Notes: generated from the letters alone by a model not told the origin. DNA of 64,000 nt from Coprococcus sp. (GCA_016297495.1 JAEDGN010000001.1:42609-106608); one strand, 5' to 3'; counted from the stretch's first letter, positions 45,165 to 54,623 are shown. Numbers and translations: made by a program.

Positions 45165-46702
45165 TCGTCATCCTCCATACGTGCCCGGTCACGGCCATAG
45201 ATTTCACAGGTCTTCTTCAGGGCAGCTGCCAGTTCAGGTGTCAGTTTGGATGCTTCATAACGCCATGCCCAGTTGCCTGAGGCAACACCCGGGGTATTCA
45301 TGCGGCAGTCGCTGCCATAACCAAGCAGATCCTGAAGCGGGAAAACGGCATAGCGGGCAGTGGATCCAAGTGCTGTACGAATGAAATCCCAGTGGATATT
45401 ACTGCCGTTGCAGTTCATATAGCGCCGAACTTTGTCGCGGCATTCTTCACTGGCAGTCTGATACCAGCCAACAGTAGTATCATTGTCATGGGTTCCCGTA
45501 TAGCAGATACAGTTTTCAGGATATAAATACGGGAGGAAGGCACTTTCTGCCGTATCGTTAAAGGCAAACTGCAGAACCTTCATGCCTGGGAAATGGAAGG
45601 TGTCTCTGAGCTTTTCCACCTGTGGCGTGATAATCCCCAGGTCTTCTGCAAAAATCGGCAGTCCCTTACCCAGCTCTTTTTCGATAGCACGGAAGAGGGA
45701 GGCACCCGGACCTTTGATCCATTTTCCGTTGATGGCTGTTTCTTCGCCGTAAGGTACGGACCAGTATGCTTCAAACCCGCGGAAGTGATCAATACGGAGA
45801 TAGTCGCACAGCTGGAGCTGCTGGCGGATACGGGCGATCCACCATGCATAGCCGGTTTTCTTGTGTTCAGGCCAATTGTAGAGCGGGTTGCCCCAGAGCT
45901 GACCTGTAGCCGAGAAATAATCAGGCGGCACACCGGCAACGGCAGTCGGGAAGCCTTTGCTGTCCAGTTTGAACAGGGACTGATTGGCCCATACGTCCGC
46001 ACTGTCCGGGGAAACAAAGATAGGAATATCGCCTATAATGGATATACCCTTCTGGTTGGCATAGGACTTCAGTGCGTGCCATTGTCTGAAAAAGATAAAC
46101 TGAATAAACTGATAGTAGGCTACGGAATCCTTCAGCTGGGTTAATGCAGCCTTACGGCCCCTGGCATCCATGAACTGGTAGTTCTCATCCCATTCATGCC
46201 ATGACTTGCCTTTATGTAGATCCTTCAGAGACATGAAAAGCGCATAGTCTTCCAGCCAGCTTTTTTCTTCGCGGCAAAAGCGGTGAAAAGCTCTGGTCAG
46301 TGCCTTGTCTTCTGATATAAGAAAATTATCAAAGGCTTTGTGAAGAAGACCTGTCTTAAATGCAATGACCGGACCGTAATCAACCGTATAAACACTAAAA
46401 GCAGGAACTTCTGCCAGATCTGATTCTGTGAGAAGACCGTCTTTTTGAAGCAGATCAGGGCTGATGATCAGGGGCTGGCCTGCAAAGGCGGAAAACGCCT
46501 GATAAGGAGAGTCGCCGAAACCTGTCGGACCCAGAGGCAGACACTGCCAGAGCGTCTGGCCGGCCGCATAAAGGAAATCAATAAAATCATAAGCATTCTG
46601 ACCGAGATCTCCAATGCCAAACCGGCTCGGGAAAGATGTGGGATGTACCAGGATCCCGGAATAACGTGGGCGCACAGCTAATTTCTTTTCCTGAATATTC
46701 AT
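45161..46702 (-). CDS. malQ: 4-alpha-glucanotransferase MalQ (GH77)
   Basis: Cytosolic amylomaltase that disproportionates maltodextrins. 513 residues, the family size. Motifs include HPTSFPSRFGIGDLG, the nucleophile region LRIDHFRGFEAYW, the acid/base region FAEDLGIIT and the transition-state Asp in GTHDNDTT. The ATG at 46702 has TTGGAGG upstream on the minus strand. With the phosphoglucomutase gene it points to glycogen or starch-derived oligomer use. Confidence 0.95.
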   Translation of the reverse strand: MNIQEKKLAVRPRYSGILVHPTSFPSRFGIGDLGQNAYDFIDFLYAAGQTLWQCLPLGPTGFGDSPYQAFSAFAGQPLIISPDLLQKDGLLTESDLAEVPAFSVYTVDYGPVIAFKTGLLHKAFDNFLISEDKALTRAFHRFCREEKSWLEDYALFMSLKDLHKGKSWHEWDENYQFMDARGRKAALTQLKDSVAYYQFIQFIFFRQWHALKSYANQKGISIIGDIPIFVSPDSADVWANQSLFKLDSKGFPTAVAGVPPDYFSATGQLWGNPLYNWPEHKKTGYAWWIARIRQQLQLCDYLRIDHFRGFEAYWSVPYGEETAINGKWIKGPGASLFRAIEKELGKGLPIFAEDLGIITPQVEKLRDTFHFPGMKVLQFAFNDTAESAFLPYLYPENCICYTGTHDNDTTVGWYQTASEECRDKVRRYMNCNGSNIHWDFIRTALGSTARYAVFPLQDLLGYGSDCRMNTPGVASGNWAWRYEASKLTPELAAALKKTCEIYGRDRARMEDDE

Positions 46703-46758
46703 TGATAAAATACCTCCAAATAATAAAATCACTATTCAGAACAATGATTATATTATAC

Positions 46759-46785
46759 ACGATAAAACATTAAATGCATAGTCTA
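46759..46785 (+). promoter_or_regulatory. Sigma-K-like (mother-cell) promoter
   Basis: AC (46759-46760), 16-bp spacer, CATAGTCTA (46777-46785), which fits the AC-N16/17-CATANNNTA pattern of sigma K. It lies about 40 bp before the Cys-Pro-rich protein. An overlapping TATAAT (46784-46789) lacks a good -35 box. Confidence 0.4.
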
Positions 46786-46821
46786 TAATCAGACAGGAAA
46801 AATTTGCAGGAGGTTATCAGA

Positions 46822-47478
46822 ATGCCTGACGACAGACAATGGAATGATGAGCGTTTTTATGGACAGACGGGGATGAGGGGACCGTGGCGCTGCCCTCCAT
46901 GTCCTCCATGCCCTCCGTGTGGAGGCAGACCGCCCAAGAGACCGGGCAGACCACCGGAAAGGCCGTGCCCTCCGGGATGGGGACCGTTTTGTGATGGATG
47001 GCGGGGGGCTTCAGCTGAGTCCATGGATGCGTCCCGAATGAATGAGGTGGAACAGGCGGCAGAGGATGATTTGTATATGACGGATGAGCCGGAAAAAGAA
47101 CAGATGGAGCAGGATTGGCTGTATATGAAACAGCTATATCCAAATTCTGCGCGGAAGCTGCAGCGCTATGTGGATGATGCAGCTGACCGGCTGGAATATG
47201 AAAACAGCATGATGTTTGATGAATATCCGGACAGAGTGGCAATCGAACAGCTGGTTCGTGAAATAATCGCCGCCATTCAGGAAAATGAACCGAAGCTTCT
47301 GAATGAACGCCTTTTTATGGAGGAAATGCCTGAGCAGCCTCCGGCAGGGATGGGGCCGCAGACACAGCCGAACCAGACATGGAGCCAATGCGTGGAGGTT
47401 CTCATACAGGTCATGGTTCTGGCTGAAATGCATCATCGCAGATGGCGTTATTTACAGATGAAGCGAAGAAATTACTAA
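46822..47478 (+). CDS. Cys-Pro-rich protein, candidate spore coat component
   Basis: About 218 residues. Residues 24-33 are CPPCPPCPPC, followed by a Pro/Arg/Gly-rich stretch to about residue 60. The C-terminal two thirds are acidic and helical (LYMKQLYPNSARKLQ, YVDDAADRLEYENS, AIEQLVREIIAAI) and end in a basic HRRWRYLQMKRRNY. I do not recognise the family. Cys-rich tails plus an oligomerising helical body, a CAGGAGG start and a sigma-K-like promoter make a late spore coat or crust protein plausible; this is inference. Confidence 0.65.
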   Translation: MPDDRQWNDERFYGQTGMRGPWRCPPCPPCPPCGGRPPKRPGRPPERPCPPGWGPFCDGWRGASAESMDASRMNEVEQAAEDDLYMTDEPEKEQMEQDWLYMKQLYPNSARKLQRYVDDAADRLEYENSMMFDEYPDRVAIEQLVREIIAAIQENEPKLLNERLFMEEMPEQPPAGMGPQTQPNQTWSQCVEVLIQVMVLAEMHHRRWRYLQMKRRNY

Positions 47479-47563
47479 AAAAGTTCTGTGCCGGAAAAAA
47501 CATGTGGAGTAGAATTTACAGAATTTCTGTGTTATGATAAACTGGTTAAATACAAAGAAAAGA

Positions 47564-47594
47564 CAGTTCAGCCTGAAATGGCTGAACTGCGGTT
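47564..47594 (+). terminator. Terminator-like hairpin just before the methyltransferase gene
   Basis: CAGTTCAGCC (47564-47573) pairs perfectly with GGCTGAACTG (47580-47589), followed by CGGTTTT. It ends the preceding transcript or forms part of the leader 20 nt before the next start codon. Confidence 0.65.
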
Positions 47595-47612
47595 TTAAAG
47601 TAAGGTGTCAAA

Positions 47613-48785
47613 ATGAATCAGATAGAAGAATTACTGAGGAGTGTACTGACCTCCATGCTGGTGGATATAATTATCAGCGGAGCCCGGGGGAACAGTGAGT
47701 TTACAAAGGTAAAAGTACGCCCTGTGAAGATAAAGGGAATAATATATTTTCAGGCGGCAAAATATACTGACAAGCAGGTTTTTCATGAAAATCTCACAGC
47801 AGATGAGGCATTGGATCTGATTGGCAGATGGCTCGTATCGGATTTCAGGCAGGCACAGATCCGGATGCAGGACAGGAATATTTCGGTCCTTGTCAGCAAG
47901 AAGGGCAAAGTGACTGTGAAAACAAAATTATTACAGTGCAGTGCTCCGCAGAATCTTGAGCATAACCGGATGAAGCATTATATTCTGGAAGAGGGAATAG
48001 CTGTGCCATTTCTGGTGGATCTGGGTGTGATGACGGATTCGGGTAAGATAGTGCGTACAAAATATGACAAATACAGGCAGATCAATCGTTTCCTGGAATT
48101 TATTGAGGATATTCTTCCGGAACTGCCGAAGGACAGAACACTGCGTATTATTGATTTTGGCTGTGGGAAGTCCTACCTGACTTTTGCCATGTATTATTAT
48201 CTGAAGGAATTGAGAGGGTACGATCTGGAGATCACAGGCCTGGACCTGAAAGAGACAGTCATTGCGGAGTGCCAGGCACTGGCAGAACGTTATGGCTATG
48301 ATGGTCTGCATTTTCTGTGCGGTGATATTGCTGATTTTGAAGGGGAAGACAATGTGGATATGGTAGTGACGCTCCATGCCTGTGATACAGCGACAGATTA
48401 TGCCCTTTATAAAGCTGTGCGATGGAAGGCGGGTGTCATATTGTCTGTACCATGCTGCCAGCATGAATTGAACCGCAAGATGAAATGTGATACGCTGGCA
48501 GGTGCTTTTCAGTATGGTCTCATACAGGAGCGTACGGCAGCCCTGATGACGGATGCCATGAGAGGACAGCTTCTTGAGATAAAGGGTTACAGGACGCAGC
48601 TCCTTGAATTTATTGATATGGAACATACACCGAAGAATATTCTTATACGCGCCGTGCGGTCACAGAAAATGATGCTGCCGGCGGCCAGAAGGCAGCGCAT
48701 ACAGCAGTATGAGGCGTGCAGGGAATTTTTTGGGGCTTCTTTGACTCTGGAGAGACTCCTGAATGGAATGGAGGAAGAGCCATGA
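47613..48785 (+). CDS. SAM-dependent methyltransferase (Methyltransf_32 type)
   Basis: 390 residues. An N-terminal domain of about 150 residues precedes a Rossmann methyltransferase: motif I IIDFGCGKSYLTFA, acidic motif II ITGLDLKETV, then CGDIADF, VTLHACDTATDYAL and VPCCQHEL. The HACDTATD and PCCQHE blocks are typical of Methyltransf_32 proteins related to METTL25-like and tRNA methylases; the substrate is unknown, RNA being likely. The ribosome-binding site is weak (TAAGGTG). Its stop overlaps the next gene's ATG. Confidence 0.85.
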   Translation: MNQIEELLRSVLTSMLVDIIISGARGNSEFTKVKVRPVKIKGIIYFQAAKYTDKQVFHENLTADEALDLIGRWLVSDFRQAQIRMQDRNISVLVSKKGKVTVKTKLLQCSAPQNLEHNRMKHYILEEGIAVPFLVDLGVMTDSGKIVRTKYDKYRQINRFLEFIEDILPELPKDRTLRIIDFGCGKSYLTFAMYYYLKELRGYDLEITGLDLKETVIAECQALAERYGYDGLHFLCGDIADFEGEDNVDMVVTLHACDTATDYALYKAVRWKAGVILSVPCCQHELNRKMKCDTLAGAFQYGLIQERTAALMTDAMRGQLLEIKGYRTQLLEFIDMEHTPKNILIRAVRSQKMMLPAARRQRIQQYEACREFFGASLTLERLLNGMEEEP

Positions 48786-51313
48786 GTAAAGTGAAAAAAG
48801 CCTTTTTGATCGTACTTTCCTATATCCTTGCTTTTATTGTATCTGTATGTGTCAGCGGATTTATTATGAATCAGGGCAAGGTCAGCGGTGTTATTCAGAA
48901 TACGGGGGCCAGTCTGCCCGTACTTTATGTCAGGACAGGCGGCTGTCTCATGAATGAGATGCATGGATACAGGGAGGCTGTGGATGCGGGATATTACAGA
49001 GATACATTGACACCCGTGGGTGACAGTCAGACAATTAATCTTTGTTTAAATGAATATGATTACGCCATTGTATCCGGCAGTTATGAATTGTACAATGACA
49101 GGTACGATACACTTATTGAATCCGGCGAATGTACAGGAATGGAGAAAGTCAATGCCATGCTGCAGATGCAGGTTGTTTTCACAGGTAAATTATATTCGAA
49201 TCGGGAATATTGTCTTCGCCTTATGATGACCGATGAGGATGGACAGGTTTTTAATTATTATACCCGTGTGCGGTATGGTTCTGATTTGAAGGCTGCGGAA
49301 AAACTGAAATTTGTTCTTGACTTTAATGAGGCGACCTTCGATAAGGACAGTGCGTCCCAACTGGAGCCCTATCTTGAGACATCTTCATCTGCGGGCAAAT
49401 CCAATTTCAGTGACGTGACGCTGTATTCTTCCAGCGATGCGGTCACCTGGGGCAGTATGGCACCTTACAGAACCAGTGAAGTGGCTGTCAGATTAAAAGA
49501 AATCAATACAGAGACGGCGGCTTTTACACTGACGTATACGATTGAGTCATCGCAGGGTGATATCAATACATTTTATAATGTGGAAGAATATTACAGAATC
49601 AGATGGACCAGTACGAAGATATATCTTCTGGATTTTGAACGACGGATGCAGGAAGATATCAGTCTGACAGATCTTAGTGTGGAGGATGGTGCGTTTCGCA
49701 TTGGTATCGGTGATATGTCGGATATTTCGGTCGAGAATTATGGAACAGAAGAACAAAGCTATACTTACGTGGTTGTGAACAACCAGCTGTGGCTGTTTGA
49801 CAGTACGAATCGTATTCTGACAAAAGTTTATGCGGAATCAGATGAACGTCATAACTGCAGCAGGGAGGATGAACTGGGAATCAGGGTTATCCATGCGGAT
49901 CCTGCAACGGGAGATCTTCATTTTATTGTTTATGGCTATATGCATGATGGCAATTATGAAGGCAGGGAAGGCGTGATGATCTGCCGCTTCAGTCATGAGG
50001 ACGTCATGCTGGAAGAGCTGGCTTTTATACCATTTGACAAGGGATTTCAACAGCTGGAATCCGGACTGGAACAGCTGGCATATATGAATGACAGTGGTCA
50101 GATTTATCTATTGCTGGAAGGTAAGGTCTACTGTATTGACGCTTCCCTTGGCAGAGTTGAGACGGCATGGACCGGTCTGAAGAGCAGCAATTGTTCGGCT
50201 TCGAAAACGGGCATACTGGTCTTAACTGACGGCGGCAGTGATTATGGCGGAGAAAAGCTGAGAATGATTGATCTGAATACCGGTAAGGAGAAGAAAATTG
50301 AAGGCGGAAAATGGCTGATTACACCATTGGGGTTTGCCGGAGACGATCTTATTTATGGCCTGATCGATCCGCAGCTTGTGGCTGAAGATTCATCGGGAGT
50401 AGTGCAGGCTCCGATCAGTGAGGTGCACATCGTGGATACGGATCTGAATGAAATTAAAAGCTATCAGAAAGCCGGCAGTTATGTTATGCGCCTGACCATC
50501 AGTGAGGGCAATATTGCCCTGAAACTGGGGAAAACTGTGAAGAATGGCGGTTATACAGATTATGAGGATGCGGGTGAAGATTACATTATCCGCAACAGTG
50601 AGGCAGACAGCAGTACGGTTTATCTGGAAACCAGAAAAGATAGTATACGCGGTGTCCAGAACTGGCTGAAGCTGGATACATCAAACAGCTTTGTACCGAT
50701 TACCCAGACTGCCCGATATCTTGATCCGGGCTATGATATTACGAAAGAATATGAATCTTCTGATTCGGCGGAACTTTGTTATTATGTATATACAAAGGGA
50801 CGTCTGGACGGAACATTCAGCACCATCAGGGAGGCCATCGACTATGGAAGAACCTATGCGGGAACAGTGATGACCAGTCATAAGCAGGTATTGTGGCAGA
50901 AAGCCGGAAGGGCATATATTTGGGATCTGAATATAGATGCCATAGGTCAGGCCGACGGAACCAACAGCCTGAATCAGGTGATTCTTGAGGCGATTACCGA
51001 TTTTGAAGGCTGGGAGATGCCGTCAGCCATAGATGCCGGTCAGCCATTGTTCCCGGCAATGACGGACTCGCTGCCGGCGGAGACTATCGATCTGACCGGT
51101 GTGGAGCTGGATGATGTACTGCACTTTATTTATCGTGACAGACTGGTGGCAGCCAGAATATCGGATAATATGTATGCACTGATTATAGCCTATGACAATA
51201 ATTATATTCAGCTGGCAGATCCGGAAGAAGGAGATACTTACTGGCTGACTGTATCAGCGGCAGAAGGTCTGTTTGAGGAAAATGGCAATGTATTCTACAG
51301 TTATATTGACTAA
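48782..51313 (+). CDS. Large single-span extracellular protein of unknown function
   Basis: About 843 residues. A single N-terminal membrane span (AFLIVLSYILAFIVSVCVSGFIM) is followed by a large acidic, strand-rich exterior. The middle reads like a beta-propeller or sandwich (repeated blocks such as IYLLLEGKVYCIDA, LRMIDLNTGKEKK). The last 110 residues look like a peptidase C39-like fold (GVELDDVLHFI, ALIIAYDNNYIQLADPEEG), but the expected catalytic Cys and His are not apparent. The 4-bp overlap with the methyltransferase gene is odd in functional terms. No known family recognised. Confidence 0.65.
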   Translation: MSKVKKAFLIVLSYILAFIVSVCVSGFIMNQGKVSGVIQNTGASLPVLYVRTGGCLMNEMHGYREAVDAGYYRDTLTPVGDSQTINLCLNEYDYAIVSGSYELYNDRYDTLIESGECTGMEKVNAMLQMQVVFTGKLYSNREYCLRLMMTDEDGQVFNYYTRVRYGSDLKAAEKLKFVLDFNEATFDKDSASQLEPYLETSSSAGKSNFSDVTLYSSSDAVTWGSMAPYRTSEVAVRLKEINTETAAFTLTYTIESSQGDINTFYNVEEYYRIRWTSTKIYLLDFERRMQEDISLTDLSVEDGAFRIGIGDMSDISVENYGTEEQSYTYVVVNNQLWLFDSTNRILTKVYAESDERHNCSREDELGIRVIHADPATGDLHFIVYGYMHDGNYEGREGVMICRFSHEDVMLEELAFIPFDKGFQQLESGLEQLAYMNDSGQIYLLLEGKVYCIDASLGRVETAWTGLKSSNCSASKTGILVLTDGGSDYGGEKLRMIDLNTGKEKKIEGGKWLITPLGFAGDDLIYGLIDPQLVAEDSSGVVQAPISEVHIVDTDLNEIKSYQKAGSYVMRLTISEGNIALKLGKTVKNGGYTDYEDAGEDYIIRNSEADSSTVYLETRKDSIRGVQNWLKLDTSNSFVPITQTARYLDPGYDITKEYESSDSAELCYYVYTKGRLDGTFSTIREAIDYGRTYAGTVMTSHKQVLWQKAGRAYIWDLNIDAIGQADGTNSLNQVILEAITDFEGWEMPSAIDAGQPLFPAMTDSLPAETIDLTGVELDDVLHFIYRDRLVAARISDNMYALIIAYDNNYIQLADPEEGDTYWLTVSAAEGLFEENGNVFYSYID

Positions 51314-51331
51314 CTGGTAAACACATAAAAA

Positions 51332-51508
51332 TCAGATAAACCGGTTAATGTCAGGATCATAGACATAATCGATGGATGCCAGCTTTTCGCAGATTTTGTC
51401 CTTGTCAATATCGCAGGACAAACAGAATTCATCCAGAGAAGAATAGTGATCACGCAGCTGTGTGTTGATCACCGACAGCAGCATGACAGGATCATTTGGC
51501 AGATTCAT
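51332..51508 (-). CDS. DUF4250 family small protein
   Basis: Only 58 residues, on the minus strand between the large surface protein and pfkA. It starts MNLPNDPVMLLSVINTQLRD and ends in YVYDPDINRFI, matching the DUF4250 family of short, acidic Clostridia and Proteobacteria proteins of unknown role (the consensus I recall begins LPNDPxMLLSxVNxKLRD). AAAGGAGG lies 6 bases before the ATG. Its stop lies 18 bp beyond the end of the convergent surface-protein gene. Confidence 0.85.
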   Translation of the reverse strand: MNLPNDPVMLLSVINTQLRDHYSSLDEFCLSCDIDKDKICEKLASIDYVYDPDINRFI

Positions 51509-51559
51509 AAGGCACCTCCTTTTATTACAGTGTATCAGAAAAATTCTATGTCTGTCTAC

Positions 51560-51588
51560 TTGTAATTCTTATTTCGTGATGTTACAAT
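51560..51588 (+). promoter_or_regulatory. Sigma-A-type promoter for pfkA
   Basis: TTGTAA (51560-51565), 17-bp spacer, TACAAT (51583-51588). The leader of about 85 nt contains the hairpin ATGATATATGA/TCATATCAT. Confidence 0.65.
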
Positions 51589-51679
51589 ACTTAAGAAATA
51601 AATTGGCTTTTTAACAGTCCATGATATATGATTGACAGAGTGTCATATCATTGATGAGTGAGAATATGGAGGACATAAG

Positions 51680-52654
51680 ATGGGCGAGATTAAAACAATT
51701 GGCGTTTTGACAAGTGGCGGCGATGCGCCTGGTATGAATGCGGCTATTCGTGCGATTGTACGTACAGCCATTGCCAGCGGCCTGAAGGTAAAGGGTATCA
51801 TGAGAGGATACGCGGGCCTTTTGAATGAAGAGATTGTGGATATGGATACCCACAGTGTTTCAGAGATCATGCGCCGCGGCGGTACGATTTTATATACAGC
51901 CAGATGCAAGGAGTTTATGACGAGGGAAGGGCAGGAGAAGGCTGCTGAGATTCTGAGAAGACATGAGATCGACGGCCTGATCGTTATCGGCGGCGACGGT
52001 TCTTTCCGCGGTGCTCAGAAGCTGTCAGCTCTTGGCATTAATACCATAGGAATACCTGGCACCATCGATCTGGATATTGCCTGTACAGATTATACGATCG
52101 GTTTTGATACGGCTGTCAATACAGCGGTGGCAGCTATAGATAAGATTAAGGATACATCCATGTCCCATGAGCGATGCAGTATCATCGAGGTTATGGGCAG
52201 AAATGCAGGATACATTGCACTCTGGTGTGAGATTGCCAATGGTGCGGATGGTATCCTGATTCCTGAGAAGGAACAGTTCGATGAGCAGGATCTGATCGAG
52301 ACGATCCTGTCCAACCGTCTGAAGGGCAAGAAACATCATGTGGTCATCAATGCGGAAGGTATCGGTGATTCCAACCGTCTGGCCAAGCGTATTGAAACGG
52401 CAACAGGTATTGAGACGAGGGCAACCATTCTCGGACATATTCAGCGCGGCGGTTCGCCGTCAGCCAAGGACAGAGTTTATGCGGCTACCATGGGTGCTTA
52501 TGCCGTAGACCTTCTTTATGGCGGAGCTACCAACAGAGTCATTGCTTACAAGGCCGGACAATTCACTGATTTCGATATTGATGAAGCACTGGCTATGAAG
52601 AAGAGCATTGACGAGTATCAGTTCCTCATCAGCCGTTTGATGGTTATGTATTAG
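51680..52654 (+). CDS. pfkA: ATP-dependent 6-phosphofructokinase
   Basis: Glycolytic commitment enzyme, 324 residues. It has TSGGDAPGMNAAIR, the ATP-type loop GGDGSFRGA, catalytic GIPGTIDLDI, GRNAGYIAL and the C-terminal GHIQRGGSPSAKDR. The usual TIDND is here TIDLD: both aspartates remain, and the Asn between them is Leu. The GDGS loop indicates ATP rather than pyrophosphate. Allosteric behaviour cannot be judged. ATGGAGG precedes the ATG. Confidence 0.95.
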   Translation: MGEIKTIGVLTSGGDAPGMNAAIRAIVRTAIASGLKVKGIMRGYAGLLNEEIVDMDTHSVSEIMRRGGTILYTARCKEFMTREGQEKAAEILRRHEIDGLIVIGGDGSFRGAQKLSALGINTIGIPGTIDLDIACTDYTIGFDTAVNTAVAAIDKIKDTSMSHERCSIIEVMGRNAGYIALWCEIANGADGILIPEKEQFDEQDLIETILSNRLKGKKHHVVINAEGIGDSNRLAKRIETATGIETRATILGHIQRGGSPSAKDRVYAATMGAYAVDLLYGGATNRVIAYKAGQFTDFDIDEALAMKKSIDEYQFLISRLMVMY

Positions 52655-52671
52655 AATATAATTAAAATATT

Positions 52672-52716
52672 GGACCGTCGTGTCAGAGATCTGTTTATTT
52701 CTGATACGGCGGTCTT
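52672..52716. terminator. Hairpin between convergent pfkA and the AraC regulator gene
   Basis: GACCGTCGTGTCAGA (52673-52687) pairs with TCTGATACGGCGGTC (52700-52714) over 15 bp with two G-U pairs. T-tracts are short on both sides. Confidence 0.65.
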
Positions 52717-52722
52717 GTGGTA

Positions 52723-53769
52723 TCAGGTCGAAACTTTTCTGAATTCGGCAGGAGCCATACCATATTTTTGACGGAAGAGCTTGTAGAAAAAACCTCGGTT
52801 ATGGTATCCGACGATTTCTGCAATTTCCTCCACTGATTTGTCTGTCGTCTGCAGCAGGTGTTCGGCCTTACTGAGGCGGATCTGCTGAACATAAGCAGAA
52901 TAGGTCAGCCCTGTTTTATTTTTGATCAGGCGGTTAAAATAATCCTCCTGAAAGTGGAAGACTGCTGATAATTCCTGAGCGGTAATGGTTTTATAATGTT
53001 TTTCTATATAATCTGATATCTCTTCAAAAACAATCCACTGCATGGTTTTCCGCTGTTCCTTGGACAAGGCGAATTCATAGCGGGTACTGAGTGTGTGAAA
53101 AATACGCAGAAGGAGTCCTTTTCGTATGTAATGTGTGCCCGCCTGCCTCTCTATCAGTTCCTGCAGCAGCTGACACAGATAGTATTCCAGTTGATGATCA
53201 GCATCATTGGAAGGTTTAAAGTGGATGTACTGCTGTAAATCCTTTTGCTTGAGCAGGGCCGACTGTAGAAATGAACTGATTTTCTGTGTCGTAATATTCT
53301 CATCCATAATTTCGGAAAACATATCATTGGCGATTCCGAGAAATAAAATGACGGCGGACTGGTTCAGAAGGCAGTCCTGATGGAGGCAGTTTTTGTCGAT
53401 CAGACAAAGGTCTCCCTTCGAGAAAACGATATCTTTTCCGAGAATCCTCTGACGGAATTCTCCATCGACCACATAAGCCAGCTCAATATAATCATGGGTA
53501 TGGAGCTGTGTCTTGAGATCTGTCGTATAATGCAGCCGATAGGCAAAGGGCTCAGGGGAGGGATACATGGTTGCGTGAACCGTTTCTCCGGCTGCAATAT
53601 ACCAGCAGACTGCAAAAATACGTTCACGATCTATGAGCGGATAGGTCTTAACCTCCTGTGCAGATTTCGAATATTCAGGACATACAAGACGATTTCCCAT
53701 CCGATGTTCCGGAGACAGTTCTTTGTTCTGGGAGATTGTGATAGCTTTGCATAATTCGTATAGATTCAA
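52723..53769 (-). CDS. AraC family transcriptional regulator with cupin domain
   Basis: 348 residues. The N-terminal part has a cupin sensor fold (LKTQLHTHDYIELAYVV and FSKGDLCLIDKNCLH); the C-terminal two-helix-turn-helix domain (about 250-345) has AQELSAVFHFQEDYFNRLIKN and SVEEIAEIVGYHNRGFFYKLF. Cupin-AraC proteins sense sugars or oligosaccharides and activate nearby genes. The start is a TTG with GAAAGG upstream. It lies 45 bp after the YesL-type gene on the same strand and divergent from the GH43 gene, so arabinan or related sugars are the likely signal. Confidence 0.85.
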   Translation of the reverse strand: MNLYELCKAITISQNKELSPEHRMGNRLVCPEYSKSAQEVKTYPLIDRERIFAVCWYIAAGETVHATMYPSPEPFAYRLHYTTDLKTQLHTHDYIELAYVVDGEFRQRILGKDIVFSKGDLCLIDKNCLHQDCLLNQSAVILFLGIANDMFSEIMDENITTQKISSFLQSALLKQKDLQQYIHFKPSNDADHQLEYYLCQLLQELIERQAGTHYIRKGLLLRIFHTLSTRYEFALSKEQRKTMQWIVFEEISDYIEKHYKTITAQELSAVFHFQEDYFNRLIKNKTGLTYSAYVQQIRLSKAEHLLQTTDKSVEEIAEIVGYHNRGFFYKLFRQKYGMAPAEFRKVST

Positions 53770-53814
53770 AAATATCAGTTCCTTTCAGCCGGACCTGCGG
53801 TCTGCCGCAGCGGT

Positions 53815-54468
53815 TCAGATTCGGTCCATGCCGGAGATTTCTGCATCATGTTTCAATTCGTCCGGCAGATATTTACGGAAAATATGAACAAATATATTGG
53901 ATGCCAGATATCCCAGCAATCCTGCGCCACAGACCAGCATCAATCCCATAAAAGGCTGGTAGAAAAGACCGAGAAACACGAAGCTTCCGATGATGATGAT
54001 CAGCAGCAGAGAAAGATGGAAATTCTGTATGGACATCAGGAAAGCATTCTTGAAATTATCCCTGATAGTATTATCGAATTTGGCCTGCACAGGGAAAATA
54101 TAAAGAAGTATCAGGATGAAGGGGATCAAAAGGACGGAGCAGCTGATGAGCATCAGTTTGCCCATTGGTCCGCTGACGGCCATACCAATACGCAGATCGG
54201 TAAATAAGACCAGACCCACGAGCACCATAATGATCCACATAATCGTCGATTGACGAAAATTGGACTTGAAGGCTTTGAAAAAATTTCCCGTAACATAGCC
54301 TTCATTGGTACGTATCCGGCGCATGGCGCTGTAATAAAGTGCCGTTGTGGAGGCTCCGATCGTCACCAGGGGGATGCTGCACAGAAGCCACAGAACATGA
54401 AGAACGACAATATCAGCGACAAGATAGAGAAAACGGGACAATATGCTGTCATAGGAAAAAATATTCAT
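53815..54468 (-). CDS. YesL (DUF624) family membrane protein
   Basis: 217 residues with about five membrane spans. The LYLVADIVVLHVLWLLCSIP start, the TIGASTTALYYSAMR segment and the GYVTGNFFKAFKSNF block are family hallmarks. YesL-type proteins accompany CUT1 sugar transporters and glycoside hydrolase genes in Firmicutes; the role is not established. AAAGAGG precedes the ATG. It is first in a two-gene unit with the AraC regulator. Confidence 0.85.
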   Translation of the reverse strand: MNIFSYDSILSRFLYLVADIVVLHVLWLLCSIPLVTIGASTTALYYSAMRRIRTNEGYVTGNFFKAFKSNFRQSTIMWIIMVLVGLVLFTDLRIGMAVSGPMGKLMLISCSVLLIPFILILLYIFPVQAKFDNTIRDNFKNAFLMSIQNFHLSLLLIIIIGSFVFLGLFYQPFMGLMLVCGAGLLGYLASNIFVHIFRKYLPDELKHDAEISGMDRI

Positions 54469-54623
54469 ATTAACACCTCTTTCATAAGTATCAGTTGACA
54501 GGCTACCATCTGAAATGTGCTGAATAATTTAGTTTAAATATTATTATAAGCCGTCAAAAATAAAAAGTCGACTAAAATAAGCCTGTTATCTTTCACAAAA
54601 TTATTTAGATTTATATGTAATAT

